NCBI RefSeq assembly: GCF_021190955.1
Contig: NZ_JAIOAO010000002.1
Span: forward strand, 1,550,001 to 1,614,000
Origin: Parachryseolinea silvisoli
Lineage (GTDB): Bacteria > Bacteroidota > Bacteroidia > Cytophagales > Cyclobacteriaceae
Reading direction: 5' to 3'
Length of the DNA stretch: 64,000 bases
In this document: in pieces, positions 63,248 through 64,000 of the stretch
How the letters are laid out: each line of letters opens with the position of its first letter
Position numbering within the stretch: position 1 is the first letter of the stretch
Translations under genes and position numbers: made by a program
The notes under the pieces: generated by a model
The model's database searches: none
Told to the model about the DNA's origin: nothing
What the model saw: the letters and a program-made list of their open reading frames with translations, nothing else

Positions 63248-64000
63248 ATGGCTAAGATTAATTTTGGCGGAACCATAGAAGAAGTAGTAACACGGGAAGA
63301 ATTTCCGATGGAAAAGGCCCTGGACGTATTGAAGAACGAAACCATTGCCATTATCGGATATGGCGTGCAAGGCCCTGCACAGGCGTTGAACCTGCGCGAC
63401 AACGGATTTAAAGTGATCGTGGGACAACGGAAAGGTTCGAAGACCTGGGACAAAGCAGTGGAGCACGGTTGGGTTCCTGGCGAAACGCTGTTCGAGATCG
63501 AAGAAGCTGCCAAGCGTGGTACGATCCTCGAGTTCCTGCTGTCAGACGCCGGCCAGATTGCCCTGTGGCCTACCATCAAGCCTTTCCTGACAAAAGGTAA
63601 GACACTGTATTTCTCACACGGCTTTGGCATCACCTTCAAAGACCAAACCGGCATTATTCCTCCGGCCGATATCGACGTAGTATTGGCTGCGCCGAAAGGT
63701 TCGGGTACTTCGGTACGCCGCCTGTTTTTACAAGGTAAAGGTATCAACTCGAGCTATGCAGTATTCCAGGACGCCACCGGCAACGCCACACAGAAGGCTA
63801 TTGCCCTCGGTATCGGTGTAGGTTCAGGCTACCTGTTTCAAACGGATTTCAAAAAAGAAGTATACTCCGACCTGTCGGGCGAGCGTGGTACGCTGATGGG
63901 CGCTATCGCCGGTATCTTCGAAGCACAATACGAAGTACTGCGTGCGAACGGTCACTCACCTTCAGAAGCATTCAACGAAACGGTAGAAGAGCTGACACAA
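63248..64000 (+). CDS. ilvC: Ketol-acid reductoisomerase (N-terminal part, cut by window edge)
   Basis: From ATG 63248 the frame is open to the window edge (251 residues seen). The NADPH-binding Rossmann domain is clear: IAIIGYGVQGPAQALNLRDN, then GQRKGSKTWD, SHGFGIT, PADIDVVLAAPKGSGT. After it comes the start of the C-terminal knotted helical domain (AIGIG-like AIALGIGVGSGYLFQTDF, FKKEVYSDLSGERGTLMGAI) with the Mg-binding acidic residues. It converts acetolactate and acetohydroxybutyrate for IlvD. It is the fifth gene of the operon. Confidence 0.95.
   Translation, partial: MAKINFGGTIEEVVTREEFPMEKALDVLKNETIAIIGYGVQGPAQALNLRDNGFKVIVGQRKGSKTWDKAVEHGWVPGETLFEIEEAAKRGTILEFLLSDAGQIALWPTIKPFLTKGKTLYFSHGFGITFKDQTGIIPPADIDVVLAAPKGSGTSVRRLFLQGKGINSSYAVFQDATGNATQKAIALGIGVGSGYLFQTDFKKEVYSDLSGERGTLMGAIAGIFEAQYEVLRANGHSPSEAFNETVEELTQ

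Overview
The window looks like a chromosomal piece of a Bacteroidota bacterium, probably of the order Cytophagales (a guess from gene content, not a search). The evidence is a SusC/SusD pair, a hybrid two-component regulator of the SusC/D type, type IX secretion (T9SS) C-terminal domains on two proteins, CHU_C/PKD-like surface proteins, and several promoters of the TAnnTTTG (-7) type.

Region by region. 1-3.2 kb: the 3' end of an AraC regulator with its short-chain dehydrogenase, a peptidase E-like protein, a decayed dehydrogenase fragment, and a TPR/SH3 membrane protein. 3.1-3.5 kb: a tRNA-Lys(UUU) with a clear promoter, a strong terminator, a long palindromic repeat and a second copy of its own 3' end. 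3.6-8.6 kb: an AT-rich stretch of orphan genes (small lipoproteins, unknown proteins), one broken Dabb-domain gene and a second copy of the repeat motif; this looks like an accessory island. 8.8-14.9 kb: a heavy-metal RND efflux operon (Cys/His-rich DUF6660-like protein, a 42-residue membrane peptide, CzcA-type pump, TolC-type channel, adaptor). 15.2-17.0 kb: another dehydrogenase/AraC pair with a perfect 22-bp palindrome between them. 17.1-32.8 kb: a complete fructan utilisation locus: a hybrid two-component sensor with a periplasmic sugar-binding domain, an MFS sugar porter, SusC, SusD, a DUF4960 surface protein, two GH32 enzymes and a PfkB fructokinase. 32.9-35.5 kb: a pentameric ligand-gated-channel-like protein, an epoxide-hydrolase-like enzyme and a divergent MerR regulator with a near-perfect operator. 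35.8-39.1 kb: a decayed LytTR regulator, then a chromate locus (ChrB-AraC fusion, DUF2490 barrel, ChrA). 39.3-46.1 kb: a dehydrogenase/HxlR pair, a methyltransferase, a tightly coupled five-gene operon of unknown role (DUF3024, DoxX-like, DUF2071, membrane-anchored methyltransferase, four-helix membrane protein), and an AraC/SRPBCC/NTF2-like group. 46.1-58 kb: a large T9SS type B protein, rlmD, a Tat-exported GMC dehydrogenase pair, an aminotransferase, a MacB/FtsX permease and a barrel protein. 58.2-64 kb: the branched-chain amino acid operon ilvE-ilvD-ilvB-ilvN-ilvC (last gene cut by the window edge).

The most striking signal is in front of ilvE. A 40-codon leader peptide carries eleven Val/Leu/Ile codons in a row and is followed by a perfect 11-bp GC-rich terminator hairpin and a mutually exclusive antiterminator pairing. 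This is the layout of ribosome-mediated attenuation, here in a Bacteroidota ilv operon. Other notable points are the GH32 enzyme with Glu at the place of the catalytic Asp, the ChrB-AraC fusion, the channel homologue, three decaying genes whose lesions can be read, and several unassigned operator-like repeats.
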